In this document: positions 16,277 through 23,863 of the stretch, piece by piece
How positions within the stretch are numbered: the stretch's first letter is position 1
Layout of the letters: the number at the start of each line of letters is the position of its first letter
Source of the DNA: CBDDBU01 sp965226045
Lineage (GTDB): Bacteria; Pseudomonadota; Alphaproteobacteria; VGEJ01
Assembly (NCBI GenBank): GCA_965226045.1
Contig: CBDDBU010000017.1
Location: 12,788-76,787, forward strand
Length of the DNA: 64,000 nucleotides
Direction: 5' to 3'
Made by a program: the position numbers and the translations under genes
Notes under the pieces: generated by a model
Seen by the model: only the letters and a program-made list of their open reading frames with translations
What the model was told of the DNA's origin: nothing
Databases searched by the model: none

Positions 16277-16953
16277 CGGCGGCGGCTCACCTGGCCCCAA
16301 GCGGGCGTTCCGGCTCGGGCGCCGACTCGGGCGCCGACGGGCGCCGACTGGGGCGCCGGCTGGGGCGCCGGCTGGGGCCGCGCCGCGTCCGTGCGCGCGT
16401 GCATGAGATGTGGCAGCCCGGCGCGCAGATAGTCGTAGCCGGTGTAGAGCGTCAGAGCGGCGGCGGCCCACAGCGCCCACACGCCGAACGTCGTCGCGGG
16501 CAGTGCAAACGGCGCGGCGTCGCCCAGCAGCAGCGCCGCGATGGCCACCATCTGCAGCGTTGTCTTCCACTTGGCGAGTCGGCTGACCGGCACGCCGACA
16601 TCCAACTCGGCGAGATATGCGCGCAACCCCGAGACGAGGATTTCTCGGCACACGATCACCAGCGCCGCGAGGACGGTGAAGGCGCCAAAGCGATCGGTCG
16701 CCACCAACAGAACGATGCACGCCGCCACCAGGAGCTTGTCGGCCAGGGGGTCGAGGAAGCGGCCGAGCGACGTGTGCTGGTCGCGCGACCGGGCGACATA
16801 GCCGTCGAGGAAATCGGTGATGCAGGCGGCCACGAACAGCCCGAAGGTCACCCAGTTGGCGAGGTGACCCGGCAGGTAAAACGCGGCGATCAACACCGGG
16901 ATCACCGCGATACGCGAGAGCGTCAGCAGGTTGGGGAGCGTCTTGATCATCAA
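16273..16953 (-). CDS. pgsA: CDP-diacylglycerol-glycerol-3-phosphate 3-phosphatidyltransferase
   Basis: The 226-residue membrane protein starts MMIKTLPNLLTLSRI and contains the CDP-alcohol phosphotransferase motif DFLDGYVAR with the downstream GRFLDPLADK (D-x2-DG-x2-AR-x8-G-x3-D-x3-D), whose Asp residues bind the metals. It makes phosphatidylglycerophosphate, the precursor of phosphatidylglycerol, in the inner membrane. Hydrophobic helices fill the middle. The last 35 or so residues are a low-complexity tail (PQPAPQPAPQSAPVGARVG) encoded by a GGCGCC-rich tandem repeat. It precedes mobB with a 4-bp overlap and follows uvrC. Confidence 0.94.
   Translation of the reverse strand: MMIKTLPNLLTLSRIAVIPVLIAAFYLPGHLANWVTFGLFVAACITDFLDGYVARSRDQHTSLGRFLDPLADKLLVAACIVLLVATDRFGAFTVLAALVIVCREILVSGLRAYLAELDVGVPVSRLAKWKTTLQMVAIAALLLGDAAPFALPATTFGVWALWAAAALTLYTGYDYLRAGLPHLMHARTDAARPQPAPQPAPQSAPVGARVGARAGTPAWGQVSRRR
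16311..16380. repeat. Degenerate GGCGCCG-type tandem repeat encoding the PgsA tail
   Basis: About six imperfect copies of a 12-15-base unit based on CTGGGGCGCCGG or CTCGGGCGCCGA. Likely slippage-prone; it changes the length of the PgsA C-terminal tail without touching the catalytic part. Confidence 0.8.
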
Positions 16954-17000
16954 GCCAGAGCTTTGCGGCGGCGCCCTCAGTATACCACCCGATCACGGGC

Positions 17001-18953
17001 TCAGTCGCTGGTGTGAAAATGCCCATAGATCACGCTTGCGAGACCGCCGCTGATGCCGCTCACGCTCTCGAGGTCGGCGCGGCCGGCGCGGGCCACCGCG
17101 GCTGCCGAGCCAAAATGATGCAGCAGCGCCTTCTTGCGCTTGCCGCCGATGCCGGGCACATCGTCGAGGAGCGATCGGGTGATGGCGCGCGAACGCTTGC
17201 CACGGTGGGCGGTGATGGCGAACCGATGCGCCTCGTCGCGCAAGCGTTGCAGGAAGTAAAGCACCGGATCGCGCTCGCCCAGTTGGAAGGTCGCGCGCCC
17301 CGGAGCATGGAAGGATTCGCGCCCCGCGTTGCGGTTGGGGCCCTTGGAAATGGCTGCTAGAGCCACGCCCGTGACGCCGAGGTCGGCGAAAACCTCGACC
17401 GCCGCGCTCAGCTGGCCAGCACCGCCGTCGACCAGCACCAGATCGGGCCACTGGGCGCTGGTCCTCTCCTCGTCCTCGTGGAGGAGGCGACGAAAACGCC
17501 GCCCCAGCACCTCGCGCATCATCGCGTAGTCGTCCCCCGGCGCCATCGCCTCCTTGATGGTGAAGCGGCGGTATGCGCCCTTCAACAGGCCCTCGGGACT
17601 GGCGACGATCATGCCGCCGACCGCATGTTGTCCCTGGACATGGCTATTGTCGTAGACCTCGATCCGGCGCGGTGGTCCGTCCAGTCCGAATGCCTTGGCG
17701 ACGCCTTCCAGCAAGCGCCGCTGCGAGGCGCTTTCGGCCAATCGCCGGCCTAGGGCTTCGCGGGCGTTGGACAGAGCGCGCTCGACCAGGAGGCGCTTGT
17801 CGCCGCGCTGGGGGTGGCTCAGGCGCACGCGCCGCCCGGCCCGCACCGCCAACGCTTGCTCCAGGATATCGTGCCGTGCCACGGCATGGCTCAACAGCAC
17901 CAGCTTTGGGGGCTCTTTGTTGGCGTAAAACTGGCCCAGGAAGGCGCCCAGCACCTCAGCGCCGTCGGCGTCGCCGGCATGGGAGGGGTAATACGCCCGG
18001 TTGCCATAACTGCGGCCGCCACGGAAGAAGAACACCTGGACGCAGGTCTGCCCGGCCTCTTGATGAGCGACCACGATGTCGGCCTGATCGATGTTGGGGA
18101 GGTTGATCCCCTGTCGGGCCTGGATCTGTGTCAGCGCCCGGATACGGTCGCGGTATATGGACGCCGTTTCGTAATCCAAAGCCTCGCTGGCCGCCACCAT
18201 GCGCCGCGACAGCCGCGTCTGGATCGCGTGGCTGCGGCCGGCGAGAAACCCGCGCGCGTCGTCGACGATCGCCTCGTAATCGGCCATGCCGACATGCCCC
18301 ACGCAGGGCGCCGCGCAGCGCTTGATTTGATACTGGAGGCACGGGCGGGTGCGGCTCTCAAGGACGGTGTCGCTGCATGATCGCAGCGGGAACGCGCGCT
18401 GCAAGGCCGTCAGCGTCTCGTTGACGGCCTTGGCCGAGGCGAAGGGGCCGAAATATTCGCCTTTAGCCTGCCGCGGTCCGCGATGCTTGGCGATCTGCGC
18501 CCAGCGATGGTGGCCGGTAATGAGGATATAGGGAAACGATTTGTCGTCGCGCAGAACAATATTGTAGCGTGGTTTGAGGCGCTTTATCAGGTTCGATTCG
18601 AGCAGTAGAGCCTCAACCTCGGTGTGGGTGGTCGTGATCTCCAGTGTGGTCGTCCGCGCGATCATCTGGCGAATGCGTGTCGAATGCGGCTCTTCGCGGG
18701 CATAGCTCGCGACCCTCTTGCGCAGGTTGCGGGCCTTGCCGACGTAGAGGACCGTGCGTTTGGCGTCGAGCATGCGATAGACACCGGGGCGCGCCGGTAG
18801 TGTCGCGAGCTCGGCGCGAATCACGTCCACCCCCGTCAGGCGCGGAGTGTCGTGGTCGTGCGAGGCATCCATATCGGCGCTGTCGGGAGATCGATCCGTC
18901 ACAACCTGAGCATCCGAACGGCGGTGCGGCTGGGCGTGCTCGAAGGCCGCCAA
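17001..18953 (-). CDS. uvrC: Excinuclease ABC subunit C
   Basis: The 650-residue protein holds the N-terminal GIY-YIG nuclease domain (PGVYRMLDAKRTVLYVGKA, then RNLRKRVASY), the Cys-rich segment RPCLQYQIKRCAAPC, a UVR motif region, the RNase H-like C-terminal nuclease (VEVFADLG region with DNSHVQGQ and VLVDGGAGQL), and a terminal helix-hairpin-helix pair (VPGIGGKRKKALL, VSGISGGLA). It makes both incisions during nucleotide excision repair with UvrA and UvrB. The N-terminus has about 45 extra residues, so MDASHDHDT (residue 28) may be the true start. uvrB lies 5 kb away, also on the minus strand. pgsA follows after 47 bases. Confidence 0.97.
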   Translation of the reverse strand: MAAFEHAQPHRRSDAQVVTDRSPDSADMDASHDHDTPRLTGVDVIRAELATLPARPGVYRMLDAKRTVLYVGKARNLRKRVASYAREEPHSTRIRQMIARTTTLEITTTHTEVEALLLESNLIKRLKPRYNIVLRDDKSFPYILITGHHRWAQIAKHRGPRQAKGEYFGPFASAKAVNETLTALQRAFPLRSCSDTVLESRTRPCLQYQIKRCAAPCVGHVGMADYEAIVDDARGFLAGRSHAIQTRLSRRMVAASEALDYETASIYRDRIRALTQIQARQGINLPNIDQADIVVAHQEAGQTCVQVFFFRGGRSYGNRAYYPSHAGDADGAEVLGAFLGQFYANKEPPKLVLLSHAVARHDILEQALAVRAGRRVRLSHPQRGDKRLLVERALSNAREALGRRLAESASQRRLLEGVAKAFGLDGPPRRIEVYDNSHVQGQHAVGGMIVASPEGLLKGAYRRFTIKEAMAPGDDYAMMREVLGRRFRRLLHEDEERTSAQWPDLVLVDGGAGQLSAAVEVFADLGVTGVALAAISKGPNRNAGRESFHAPGRATFQLGERDPVLYFLQRLRDEAHRFAITAHRGKRSRAITRSLLDDVPGIGGKRKKALLHHFGSAAAVARAGRADLESVSGISGGLASVIYGHFHTSD

Positions 18954-18990
18954 GCGGGCGGGTTCACGGGGCGGTCACGAATTTGTAACC

Positions 18991-19025
18991 TTATCCACTA
19001 CCGTTGTGGAAATCTCTGTGGGCAA
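18991..19025. other. Cluster of DnaA-box-like sequences in an AT-richer gap
   Basis: TTATCCACT (18991-18999, one mismatch to TTATCCACA) on the plus strand, then on the minus strand ATTTCCACA (19005-19013) and TTGCCCACA (19017-19025), each with two mismatches. A further minus-strand TTGTGCACA sits at 19204-19212. The 293-base gap 18954-19246 between uvrC and folB holds no gene and is clearly less GC-rich than its surroundings in the middle (19060-19130). A replication-related or DnaA-regulated site is possible; neighbours are not those of a known alphaproteobacterial origin. Confidence 0.35.
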
Positions 19026-19074
19026 GGCAACGGCGAACGCTCCCAGGCCAGCAAAACCAGTGTTTACACCTATT

Positions 19075-19091
19075 TGCACAAAATATGTGCA
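19075..19091. promoter_or_regulatory. 17-bp dyad TGCACA-N5-TGTGCA upstream of uvrC
   Basis: Perfect 6-bp arms separated by AAATA, in an AT-rich patch about 120 bases upstream of the uvrC start. The shape is that of a dimeric repressor operator. No regulator gene is adjacent and the binding protein is unknown. Confidence 0.45.
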
Positions 19092-19246
19092 TATTACGTA
19101 AGTCATTGAATCAAAGACATAATCTACACCTCGACGATAGTCGGGGCCATGAGATGTTCGGTCGCCCCACGCCACCGATAGCGCCGCCGCCGTCACCACC
19201 ACCTGTGCACAAATGTCGTCCTCGGCGGGCGCTTCGCCGCCTGCAC

Positions 19247-19666
19247 TCAACCATTGGCGCGGAACCGCTCGATTTCCACGCCGACTCCGGCGGCCTCCGG
19301 GCACACATTGAGTTTTTCGATCCGCACCCGCGCCGCCAGTACCCGCCCATCATCGAGGCACCAGCGCGCTATGCGCTCCGCCAAGGTCTCGACGAGATTG
19401 ATATGGCCCTCGCTGATGATCGACCGCGCCCCTTCGATCACCCGGGCATAGTCGACCACGTTCTTCACCTGATCGTCGATCGCGGTGTCCTCGACGGAAA
19501 GGTCGATGTTGATCCGGACGGGCTGCGCCGCCCTCCTCTCATGATTGTAGACCCCGATGTTCGCGCCGAGCACGAGGTCGCGGACGAACATGTGGCGAAC
19601 CGAGCGGCTGGCGTCCGCTATCTTGAGCGCCCCGATCGTCCCATAGGCGGTGCCGGTGTCGACCAT
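19247..19666 (-). CDS. folB: Dihydroneopterin aldolase
   Basis: The 139-residue protein has the FolB landmarks RDLVLGANIGVYNHERRAAQ, VDYARVIEGA, NLVETLAERIARW and VRIEKLNVCPEAAGVGVEI, with the catalytic Lys in the last strand. It cleaves dihydroneopterin to 6-hydroxymethyl-dihydropterin in folate synthesis. It follows the pteridine-reductase-like SDR after six bases, so the two form a folate/pterin operon. A slightly long N-terminus (MVDTGTAYGTIGALKIADA) precedes the domain. Confidence 0.92.
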   Translation of the reverse strand: MVDTGTAYGTIGALKIADASRSVRHMFVRDLVLGANIGVYNHERRAAQPVRINIDLSVEDTAIDDQVKNVVDYARVIEGARSIISEGHINLVETLAERIARWCLDDGRVLAARVRIEKLNVCPEAAGVGVEIERFRANG

Positions 19667-19672
19667 CGATTG

Positions 19673-20437
19673 TCAGCCCTCGTTCGTCGATCCTAGCAGA
19701 TGCTGACCGCCGTCGAGAGCGATCATCTGGCCGGTCATGGCGGGCGCGGACAAAAGGAAGCGCACCGCATCGCAGATCTCCTCGGGCGTGGTCCCGATCC
19801 CCAGTGGGGTGGCGGCCCATTGGGCGGCGAAGGCTTCGACCGTCTGGTGGGCGCTCGGCAGCGCCGGTCCGGGTCCGATCCCGTTCACGCGAATCCGTGG
19901 CGCGAGCGCCATCGCGAGCGTCCGGGTCAGCGTCCACAACGCCGATTTGCTCGCGGTGTAGGACATATAGGTCGGTGTCAGCCGCCACACTGTATGGTCC
20001 AATAGGTTGATGACGTTGCCACTAGAATCGCGCGGGAGCTGCGCGGCAAAGGCCTGGGCGAGCACTAGCGGCGCCCGGAGGTTGATATCGAGATGACGCG
20101 ACCACGATTCGTGGCTGAGCGTGTCGACGGTGTCACGCTCGAACACCGAGGCGTTGTTGATCAGGCAGGTGAGGGGGCCGAGCGCGGTGGTCGCCTGGGC
20201 GACCAGGTCCTGGCTTTGCGCCTCGACGGCGAGATCGGCGTGGACCGGCGCGGCGCGGGCGCCGCTTGCCGTGATTTCCGCCACCACCTCGTGGGCCTCG
20301 TCTCGCGAGCGGTTGTAGTGGACCGCGACCGCCCAGCCGCGCCGCCCGAGATCGAGGGCGATGGCGCGCCCGATGCGCCGCGCCGCGCCGGTGACCAGCA
20401 CCGTACCGGGCCCTGCCGGCAGGGAGGGTTCGGTCAT
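19673..20437 (-). CDS. Short-chain dehydrogenase, pteridine reductase/FolM-like
   Basis: The 254-residue SDR has the coenzyme motif TGAARRIGRAIA (TGxxxRxG with the Arg found in pteridine reductases and FolM rather than the classic TGxxxGxG), NNAS, and the active-site YTASK. Together with its position directly before folB this suggests reduction of dihydrofolate or dihydromonapterin with NADPH. A general SDR on another substrate cannot be excluded. It starts nine bases after the antiporter stop. Confidence 0.8.
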   Translation of the reverse strand: MTEPSLPAGPGTVLVTGAARRIGRAIALDLGRRGWAVAVHYNRSRDEAHEVVAEITASGARAAPVHADLAVEAQSQDLVAQATTALGPLTCLINNASVFERDTVDTLSHESWSRHLDINLRAPLVLAQAFAAQLPRDSSGNVINLLDHTVWRLTPTYMSYTASKSALWTLTRTLAMALAPRIRVNGIGPGPALPSAHQTVEAFAAQWAATPLGIGTTPEEICDAVRFLLSAPAMTGQMIALDGGQHLLGSTNEG

Positions 20438-20446
20438 GGCCGCCCG

Positions 20447-21421
20447 TCAGCCGACGTCGTGCGAGAGGTAGAATTGCGCCACCACGAAGACGGCGTAGGC
20501 GACCACAAAACCGGCCCCGACCGGCGCACGGATCGGTTTGCGGCGGATCAGGAACGGCGTCAACAGCAGCGCCGTCGCCAGCATGATCCACAGATCGACG
20601 TTCAACACCTCCGGTGGCACCGGCAGCGGGATAACTACCGCGGTGGCGCCGACCACGCCCAGGATGTTGAAGATGTTGCTGCCAATCACGTTGCCGATGG
20701 CCAGGTCGCCGTGACCGTGCAGCACCGCGAAGATCACGGCGGCGAGCTCTGGCAGCGATGTCCCGACGGCGATTAATGTCAGGCCGATGACGGCTTCCGA
20801 GATGCCGGCCGCCCGCGCGAGATCGACCGCGCCTTCGATCAGCACATCGCCGCCGATCATCAGTCCGGCCAATCCGGCCAGGACGTACAACACCGAACGC
20901 CACAACGGACGTTGTTCGCCCTCGAACTCGGCCACCTCGTCGGCGTAGTACTGGCGCTCCGCGGCGTTGGCCCGACCGTGCCAATAGCGCCATGACAGAT
21001 AGCCGAGCAGCAAGACGCACAAGACCAGGCCTTGCCAGCTCTCGATCGCGCCGCCCAGGCAAAACGCGGCGAACACGACGCTCGATACCATCATCACGAT
21101 GTTGTCGAGATTCGCGGTCGGCACATCGCACGTCACCGGGCGCAGCAAGGCGGGCAGCCCGAGCACCAGCAAGATGTTGGCGACATTGCTGCCGACGACG
21201 TTGCCGATGGCGAGGGCGGGCGAGCCCTTTAGCGCGGCATCCAGGCTGACCGCCAACTCGGGCGCCGAGGTGCCGGCCGCGACCACGGTCAGGCCGATCA
21301 AGAGAGGGCTGACGGCGAGGCGTCGGGCGAGCGAAACCGAGCCGCGCACGAGAAGATCGCCGCCCGCCAGCAGTACGATCAAGCCGCCGATGACTTGCAC
21401 GTACATCACGGCGCTCGTCAT
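20447..21421 (-). CDS. Calcium/sodium antiporter (CaCA family, YrbG-like)
   Basis: The 324-residue inner-membrane protein shows the two inverted alpha-repeats of the CaCA superfamily: GTSAPELAVSLDAALKG with GNVVGSNVANILLVLG in the first half and GTSLPELAAVIFAVL with GNVIGSNIFNILGVVG in the second. The paired Glu in TSxPE coordinate Ca2+. About ten helices are predicted by eye with a hydrophilic loop (RANAAERQYYADEVAEFEGE) in the middle. It exports Ca2+ in exchange for Na+ or H+. The start sits inside a short tandem repeat. Confidence 0.92.
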   Translation of the reverse strand: MTSAVMYVQVIGGLIVLLAGGDLLVRGSVSLARRLAVSPLLIGLTVVAAGTSAPELAVSLDAALKGSPALAIGNVVGSNVANILLVLGLPALLRPVTCDVPTANLDNIVMMVSSVVFAAFCLGGAIESWQGLVLCVLLLGYLSWRYWHGRANAAERQYYADEVAEFEGEQRPLWRSVLYVLAGLAGLMIGGDVLIEGAVDLARAAGISEAVIGLTLIAVGTSLPELAAVIFAVLHGHGDLAIGNVIGSNIFNILGVVGATAVVIPLPVPPEVLNVDLWIMLATALLLTPFLIRRKPIRAPVGAGFVVAYAVFVVAQFYLSHDVG

Positions 21422-21451
21422 GGGACGGCCCTCATGGGACGGCCCTCATGG
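21418..21451. repeat. 14-bp tandem repeat at the antiporter start codon
   Basis: TCATGGGACGGCCC occurs at 21418-21431 and 21432-21445, followed by a partial TCATGG. On the minus strand each unit offers an ATG; only the last one (21421) opens the antiporter frame, the others stop at once. Confidence 0.85.
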
Positions 21452-21503
21452 CGCGGTCGTCATCGCGGCACCGGAGCACTCGACCGCCGGCGAGGACCAA
21501 GGC

Positions 21504-21920
21504 CTACAGTGGGCCTTCGGTCTGCGCCGCGTAGCGCAGGACCATGTCGCGTAGCGTTACCAGCCCGCCGAGATGGCCGCCCCGATCAACCACCACGGCC
21601 CGCGACAGGTCGAAACGAGACAACAGGCGGATCGCATACTTGATGTCCATGTCCTCGCGCAACGAGACCACCGGTTTCGACATGATCTCGTAGACGTTGA
21701 CACGGTCGGGGGAGCGCTTCGCCGCGATCACGTGCGCGGCGATGTCGCCGATCACGACGATGCCAAGCTCGTCGTGTTCGTCACGTCGCTCGATCACGAG
21801 CGAACTCACGTCGTGTTCGACCATCGCGCCCAACGCCTGGCGTACCGTCGCCATCGCTTGGATTGTGTGAACCGAGCGGGCCATCACCTGGCCGACCGTG
21901 ACTATGGCTTCGCCGCTCAT
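21504..21920 (-). CDS. CBS-domain protein of the DUF1538/P-II module
   Basis: From ATG 21920 the 138-residue product is a CBS pair: VGQVMARSVHTIQAMATVRQ and EHDVSSLVIE in the first, YEIMSKPVVSLREDMDIKYA and LSRAVVVDRGGHLGGLVTLRD in the second. Such pairs bind adenosine nucleotides and regulate linked transporters or enzymes. Its start overlaps the P-II-like stop by ATGA, and it is the last of four tightly packed minus-strand genes. Ligand and partner are not determinable from sequence; regulation of the DUF1538 transporter is inferred. Confidence 0.85.
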   Translation of the reverse strand: MSGEAIVTVGQVMARSVHTIQAMATVRQALGAMVEHDVSSLVIERRDEHDELGIVVIGDIAAHVIAAKRSPDRVNVYEIMSKPVVSLREDMDIKYAIRLLSRFDLSRAVVVDRGGHLGGLVTLRDMVLRYAAQTEGPL

Positions 21921-22267
21921 ACCTCGTCCTCGATCTCGTGGCTGATGGTGTCCAGTTGCGTGGCCAGGCCGACGGCATCCTCGATCGCCACCTGAAACGC
22001 GATGCCGGCGCCGGCCTTGTCGTCGAACTGACCCACCCTCGCGATCTCCTCCAGTACCTTGCGGCTGATCTGTTCGGCGACCAGGAACAACAGGAGGTCG
22101 CGCTGACCCGCCAGATTGAGGCCCAAGAACGTTCGTTCCGGTTGCAGGCCCTCGCCCCGGGCACTGGTAATCACCGTGCAACCCGTGGCGCCGGCTTCGC
22201 GCGCGGCGCTCAGGATAGCCTCCGTGTCCTCATCGTCAACCAACGCCATGACAAGCTTGAACTTCAT
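21917..22267 (-). CDS. P-II-like signalling protein linked to DUF1538 membrane proteins
   Basis: The 116-residue protein begins MKFKLVMALVDDEDTEAIL, with the ferredoxin-like P-II fold pattern (beta-alpha-beta), a loop at SARGEGLQPERTFLGLN in the T-loop position, and a B-loop-like DDKAGAGIAFQVAIEDAVGL. It lacks the GlnB uridylylation Tyr context, so it is a divergent P-II-like protein. ATG 22267 overlaps the upstream DUF1538 stop by four bases. By analogy with P-II proteins that gate AmtB or SbtA, it probably senses a nucleotide and controls the co-encoded membrane proteins; this is inference. Confidence 0.8.
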   Translation of the reverse strand: MKFKLVMALVDDEDTEAILSAAREAGATGCTVITSARGEGLQPERTFLGLNLAGQRDLLLFLVAEQISRKVLEEIARVGQFDDKAGAGIAFQVAIEDAVGLATQLDTISHEIEDEV

Positions 22268-23058
22268 GGGTTTCTCCTTTCGCCTGCGCGTCGATGCCAC
22301 CAGGAGCTCAGCTGGGCATAGCCCAAGACCGAGATGATCGGGAAAACGCACGCGAACGCGATCAGGCCGAAGCCGTCGATCAGCGGGCTGCGGCCGGGTA
22401 TGGTCGAGGCTAGGCCGAGACCCAGGGCGGCGACCAACGGAACCGTCACCGTCGAGGTCGTGACCCCACCGGAATCGTAGGCCAGCGGTATGATGGCGCG
22501 GGGCGCGCGCAGCGTCTGCAACAGCACGATGACGTAGGCAGCCATGATGAACAGGTGCAGCGAGCCGCCGGTCACGATCCGGTAGGCGCCGAGGGCGACG
22601 CCGGCGGCGACGCCGACCGCCACCGCCACCCGCAGGCCCCACACCCCGACCACGCCGCCGGACACGTCGTTGGCCCTGATCGCCACCGCGAGCAGCGCCG
22701 GCTCGGCGATGGCCGTCGCGAAACCGATCGCCGCCGCGAACACATAGACCCACGCATAGTCCGACCACACCAGCGCGATGGCCGCCCCGGTGGCGTCGAG
22801 GGAGGTGACGAATTCCGGCGCCGTGAGCTGCGCCGCCATGACCCGCCCGAGCGGAAACAGCGCCTGTTCGAGGCCGACCGAGAACAAAGAGAGGCCCAAG
22901 ATCACGTACACGAGCCCGGCCACCGCCTGGCGCCAGCGCGCCAAGCGCCGCCGCAGGATCGCGAACTGAAAGACGGCGATGATGACGGCGATGGGCAGCA
23001 CGTCGCGCACGGTGGTGGCGATGGCCTCGGCCAAGGTCGCGATCAGCGTCTCGATCAT
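22264..23058 (-). CDS. DUF1538 membrane protein, second subunit
   Basis: Starting at ATG 23058 (MIETLIATLAEAIATTV), 264 residues with about seven hydrophobic helices. Conserved DUF1538 features are SVGLEQALFPLGRVMA, GFATAIAEPALLAVA, YDSGGVTTSTVTVPLVAALG and IDGFGLIAFACVFPI. A homologue lies directly upstream, so the pair likely forms a heteromeric membrane carrier; elsewhere the two halves are, from memory, often one polypeptide. Substrate unknown. The longer frame from 23112 overlaps the first subunit and starts with unlikely Cys/Arg-rich sequence. Confidence 0.85.
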   Translation of the reverse strand: MIETLIATLAEAIATTVRDVLPIAVIIAVFQFAILRRRLARWRQAVAGLVYVILGLSLFSVGLEQALFPLGRVMAAQLTAPEFVTSLDATGAAIALVWSDYAWVYVFAAAIGFATAIAEPALLAVAIRANDVSGGVVGVWGLRVAVAVGVAAGVALGAYRIVTGGSLHLFIMAAYVIVLLQTLRAPRAIIPLAYDSGGVTTSTVTVPLVAALGLGLASTIPGRSPLIDGFGLIAFACVFPIISVLGYAQLSSWWHRRAGERRNP

Positions 23059-23065
23059 GGTCGCG

Positions 23066-23836
23066 CTAGGTCTCCGCCAACAGCGCCCACAGCGGGCCCC
23101 ACAGCATGCCAAAGATCATCACGAAGATCATCGGCGTGAGGCTGGCGAAGGCGATCAGCCCGAACCCGTCGAGCAGCGGATTGCGGCCGCGGATGACGCT
23201 GGCGAGGCCGACGCCGAGTGCCGTGACCAGAGGCACCGTGATGGTCGAGGTGGTGACCCCACCCGAATCGTAAGCGATGCCGACGATCTCCGCGGGCGCG
23301 AGCGGCGTCATCGCCAGGACCAGCGCATAGCCGCCGATGATCATGTACTGGATCGGCCAGCCCTTGAGGATACGCAGGACGCCCGCGATCAGGGCCAAAC
23401 CGACCGCCACCGCCACCGTGTAGCGCAGCGCCAGGGCGTAGGTCCGCTCGGCCGCCGCGCTGTCGAGCGTGCCGGCCTCGCGGGCGGCGTGGGCGGCTTC
23501 GCCGGCCACGGCGACCAGCGCCGGCTCGGCGATCGTGGTGCCAAAGCCGAGGCAGAACGAAAACAAGAACAGCAGCGACAGATTGCCCCGCCGCGCCAGT
23601 CCGTGGGCCATGTTCTCGCCGATCGGAAACAGCCCGATCTCCAGCCCCTGGACGAACAGCGTCAGCCCGACGACAACCAGGACGAGGCCGCCGATCATGG
23701 TGGCCAGATCGGGGAACGGCTGGTTGATGACCACCAGCTGAAAAAACGCGACCACCGCGACGATCGGGGCGAGATCCCGAATCGAGCCCAGGAACAAGCG
23801 CAGGAATTTGGGGAGGCTTTGCGTCATCGCAGCCAT
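23066..23836 (-). CDS. DUF1538 membrane protein, first subunit
   Basis: The 256-residue membrane protein repeats the motifs of its neighbour: VQGLEIGLFPIGENMA, GFGTTIAEPALVAVAG, YDSGGVTTSTITVPLVTALG, LDGFGLIAFASLTPM. The Gly-Val-Thr-Thr-Ser-Thr-rich segment and IAEPAL are candidates for substrate or ion coordination. It opens the four-gene operon DUF1538-DUF1538-P-II-CBS, with seven bases to the next gene. No biochemical function is established for the family as far as I know. Confidence 0.85.
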   Translation of the reverse strand: MAAMTQSLPKFLRLFLGSIRDLAPIVAVVAFFQLVVINQPFPDLATMIGGLVLVVVGLTLFVQGLEIGLFPIGENMAHGLARRGNLSLLFLFSFCLGFGTTIAEPALVAVAGEAAHAAREAGTLDSAAAERTYALALRYTVAVAVGLALIAGVLRILKGWPIQYMIIGGYALVLAMTPLAPAEIVGIAYDSGGVTTSTITVPLVTALGVGLASVIRGRNPLLDGFGLIAFASLTPMIFVMIFGMLWGPLWALLAET

Positions 23837-23863
23837 GGCTGAGCGGGTCGGACGCCGCCCAGA

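Noticed and set aside
16311..16380. CRISPR-like array
   Set aside because: Units are short, contiguous and inside the pgsA coding sequence, with no spacers and no cas genes.
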